A stretch of 64,000 nucleotides of DNA from Chryseobacterium sp. SSA4.19 (GTDB taxonomy: Bacteria > Bacteroidota > Bacteroidia > Flavobacteriales > Weeksellaceae): assembly GCF_022601875.1 (NCBI RefSeq), contig NZ_JAKVIP010000010.1, forward strand, positions 1-64,000, given 5' to 3'. Both the position numbers and the translations under genes were made by a program. The notes under the pieces were generated by a model. That model made no database searches. It was not told the DNA's origin and saw only the letters and a program-made list of their open reading frames with translations. This document shows positions 63,121-64,000 of the stretch, piece by piece (position 1 is the first letter of the stretch; each line of letters starts with the position of its first letter).

Positions 63121-63630
63121 TTAAAGTTGGTGCTTATATTCTTCCAGAATAATTTTAAACCATTCGGTGAAGTTTTCAGGTTTTTCAGCCATTTCTTTAT
63201 CAAGTTCTTCCATAGAAATATACTTTACTTCTTCCACTTCTTCACGGTTCAGCATGAATTCGTTTTCAAAAGTTCCTGAAAAAACATGGTCAAGCTCATG
63301 CTCCCAAAGTCCGTTTCCTACATCTGCTTTATAAATGAAACTGAATTTTTGTGAAAGCTCAGCCTCAATTCCCAACTCTTCTTTCAGTCTTCGTTGTGCA
63401 CCTTCCAGATAAGTTTCTTCGATTCTAGGATGAGAACATACGGCATTGGTCCATTTTAACGGGGAATGATATTTTCCGGAAGCTCTTTTCTGCAACAGCA
63501 TTTCACCTTTTTTGTTAAACAGGAATACAGAAAAAGCCCGGTGTAATAAACCGTTGACGTGAGCCTGCTGCTTTTCCATTGAGCCGAGAATTTTATCTTC
63601 AGGATTAACTAAAACTACGAATTCTTCCAT
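63121..63630 (-). CDS. idi: Isopentenyl-diphosphate delta-isomerase, type 1
   Basis: 169 residues, Nudix fold. HRAFSVFLFNKKGEMLLQKRASGKYHSP, catalytic Cys in WTNAVCSHPR, Nudix-helix region EETYLEGAQRRLKEELGI and the metal/active Glu in GLWEHELDHVF. Interconverts IPP and DMAPP. A -7 element lies five bases before the ATG, suggesting a leaderless transcript. Confidence 0.93.
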   Translation of the reverse strand: MEEFVVLVNPEDKILGSMEKQQAHVNGLLHRAFSVFLFNKKGEMLLQKRASGKYHSPLKWTNAVCSHPRIEETYLEGAQRRLKEELGIEAELSQKFSFIYKADVGNGLWEHELDHVFSGTFENEFMLNREEVEEVKYISMEELDKEMAEKPENFTEWFKIILEEYKHQL

Positions 63631-63635
63631 TTCTA

Positions 63636-63643
63636 CAAATGTA
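63636..63643 (-). promoter_or_regulatory. -7 element TACATTTG of idi
   Basis: TAnnTTTG match on the minus strand, five bases from the idi ATG. Confidence 0.5.
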
Positions 63644-63674
63644 AGAGTAATAAATGTATTTTGGAAATTTTTGG

Positions 63675-63881
63675 TTAAACATCATATTTTTTGGTTTTAT
63701 ATGCGTATAAAGAACGAATGTGATGAATTGTGAACAGGTACAAAGGTATTCCTGTGATTAATGATCTTAAGAATACCATGATAGGATTGTTTTTACAATA
63801 CCAGGCTTTACTGCGAAAAAATGAATATATATTAAGTTTAACAAACCTCTTTACTATAAAAAACATAACTTTGTTATTCAA
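63675..63881 (-). CDS. Possible small hydrophobic protein
   Basis: 68 residues if TTG at 63881 is used, 63 from the ATG at 63866. Basic and aromatic, with one likely membrane stretch (IMVFLRSLITGIPLYLFTIHH). Residue usage looks protein-like (KAWYCKNNP, RSLYAYKTKK), and it fills the only gap between idi and the next gene. Its start region overlaps the promoter of the HAD gene, and no family is recognised. Confidence 0.35.
   Translation of the reverse strand: MNNKVMFFIVKRFVKLNIYSFFRSKAWYCKNNPIMVFLRSLITGIPLYLFTIHHIRSLYAYKTKKYDV
63866..63873 (+). promoter_or_regulatory. -7 element TAACTTTG of the HAD phosphatase gene
   Basis: TAnnTTTG match 17 bp before the ATG at 63891. Confidence 0.5.
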
Positions 63882-63890
63882 TTTTTTAAA

Positions 63891-64000
63891 ATGGAATTAG
63901 AATATAAAGCCCACATCAGTCCGATCCTGAAGGATGGTGTAAAAAATTATTTAATTGATATAGACGGAACCATCACAGAAGATGTTCCTAATGAAGAACC
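63891..64000 (+). CDS. HAD superfamily phosphatase, partial (5' end)
   Basis: The first 36 codons are present before the window ends. The start MELEYKAHISPILKDG is followed by NYLIDIDGTITEDVPNEE, the HAD motif I DxDGT with both aspartates. Small single-domain HAD hydrolase with unknown substrate. Confidence 0.8.
   Translation, partial: MELEYKAHISPILKDGVKNYLIDIDGTITEDVPNEE

Overview
The window reads as chromosome of a flavobacterium, most likely Chryseobacterium or a close relative (Weeksellaceae, Bacteroidota). The base composition is AT-rich. Promoters repeatedly show the Bacteroidota -7 element TAnnTTTG, Shine-Dalgarno sites are rare, and two proteins end in type IX secretion (T9SS) sorting domains. 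The short GyrB, SDR-type threonine dehydrogenase, ubiE-porT pair and zapA-6S RNA-rny order also fit. No rRNA, tRNA, CRISPR array or complete mobile element was seen; the only mobile trace is a putative insertion-sequence end at the left edge that truncates a Crp/Fnr regulator.

Layout. 1-2.1 kb: broken Crp/Fnr gene, a DUF2314-ankyrin protein and a DUF4268 protein. 2.2-6.7 kb: sulfate assimilation (Rrf2 regulator, cysH, cysD, cysN, TSUP permease). 7.1-18.4 kb: a heme-acquisition regulon with two HmuY-like proteins (one T9SS-sorted, one lipoprotein), a TonB receptor, the ABC transporter HmuTUV, a methyltransferase, HmuS and a ChaN-like protein. Two very similar long dyad operators sit at its promoters. 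18.5-23.3 kb: an exported deformylase homologue lacking the metal-ligand Cys, a lactonase, an organic-peroxide operon (nitroreductase-ohrR-ohr) with a palindromic operator, and a DUF4932 protein. 23.6-31.1 kb: lipB and the complete trpEGDCFBA operon, preceded by a leader peptide with three Trp codons and a terminator/antiterminator pair.

31.3-39.3 kb: small lipoprotein, cytochrome c, rlmF, lysS, cydAB and gyrB. 39.5-50.9 kb: a tandem pair of DUF3857/transglutaminase-like proteins (the second without the catalytic Cys), an RsiV-like lipoprotein, a lipid kinase, a dicarboxylate symporter, threonine dehydrogenase, a degenerate NodB-like protein, a phosphoesterase and a KASIII. 51.0-55.6 kb: ubiE-porT operon, ZapB-like/ZapA, 6S RNA and rny. 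55.7-60.7 kb: MFS transporter, an orphan double-glycine Cys-rich peptide, a CLC-F fluoride exporter under a fluoride riboswitch, an isomerase-like lipoprotein, a thioesterase and an ArsC-like protein. 60.8-64 kb: a structured flavobacterial repeat/RNA, a DUF3060 protein, gcvT, a small exported protein, idi and the start of a HAD phosphatase.

Strongest items for follow-up: the trp attenuator with a near-leaderless leader peptide; the twin operators linking T9SS-secreted and TonB heme uptake; the exported Cys-to-Asp deformylase homologue; the orphan six-Cys double-glycine peptide; and the fluoride riboswitch with its switching hairpin.
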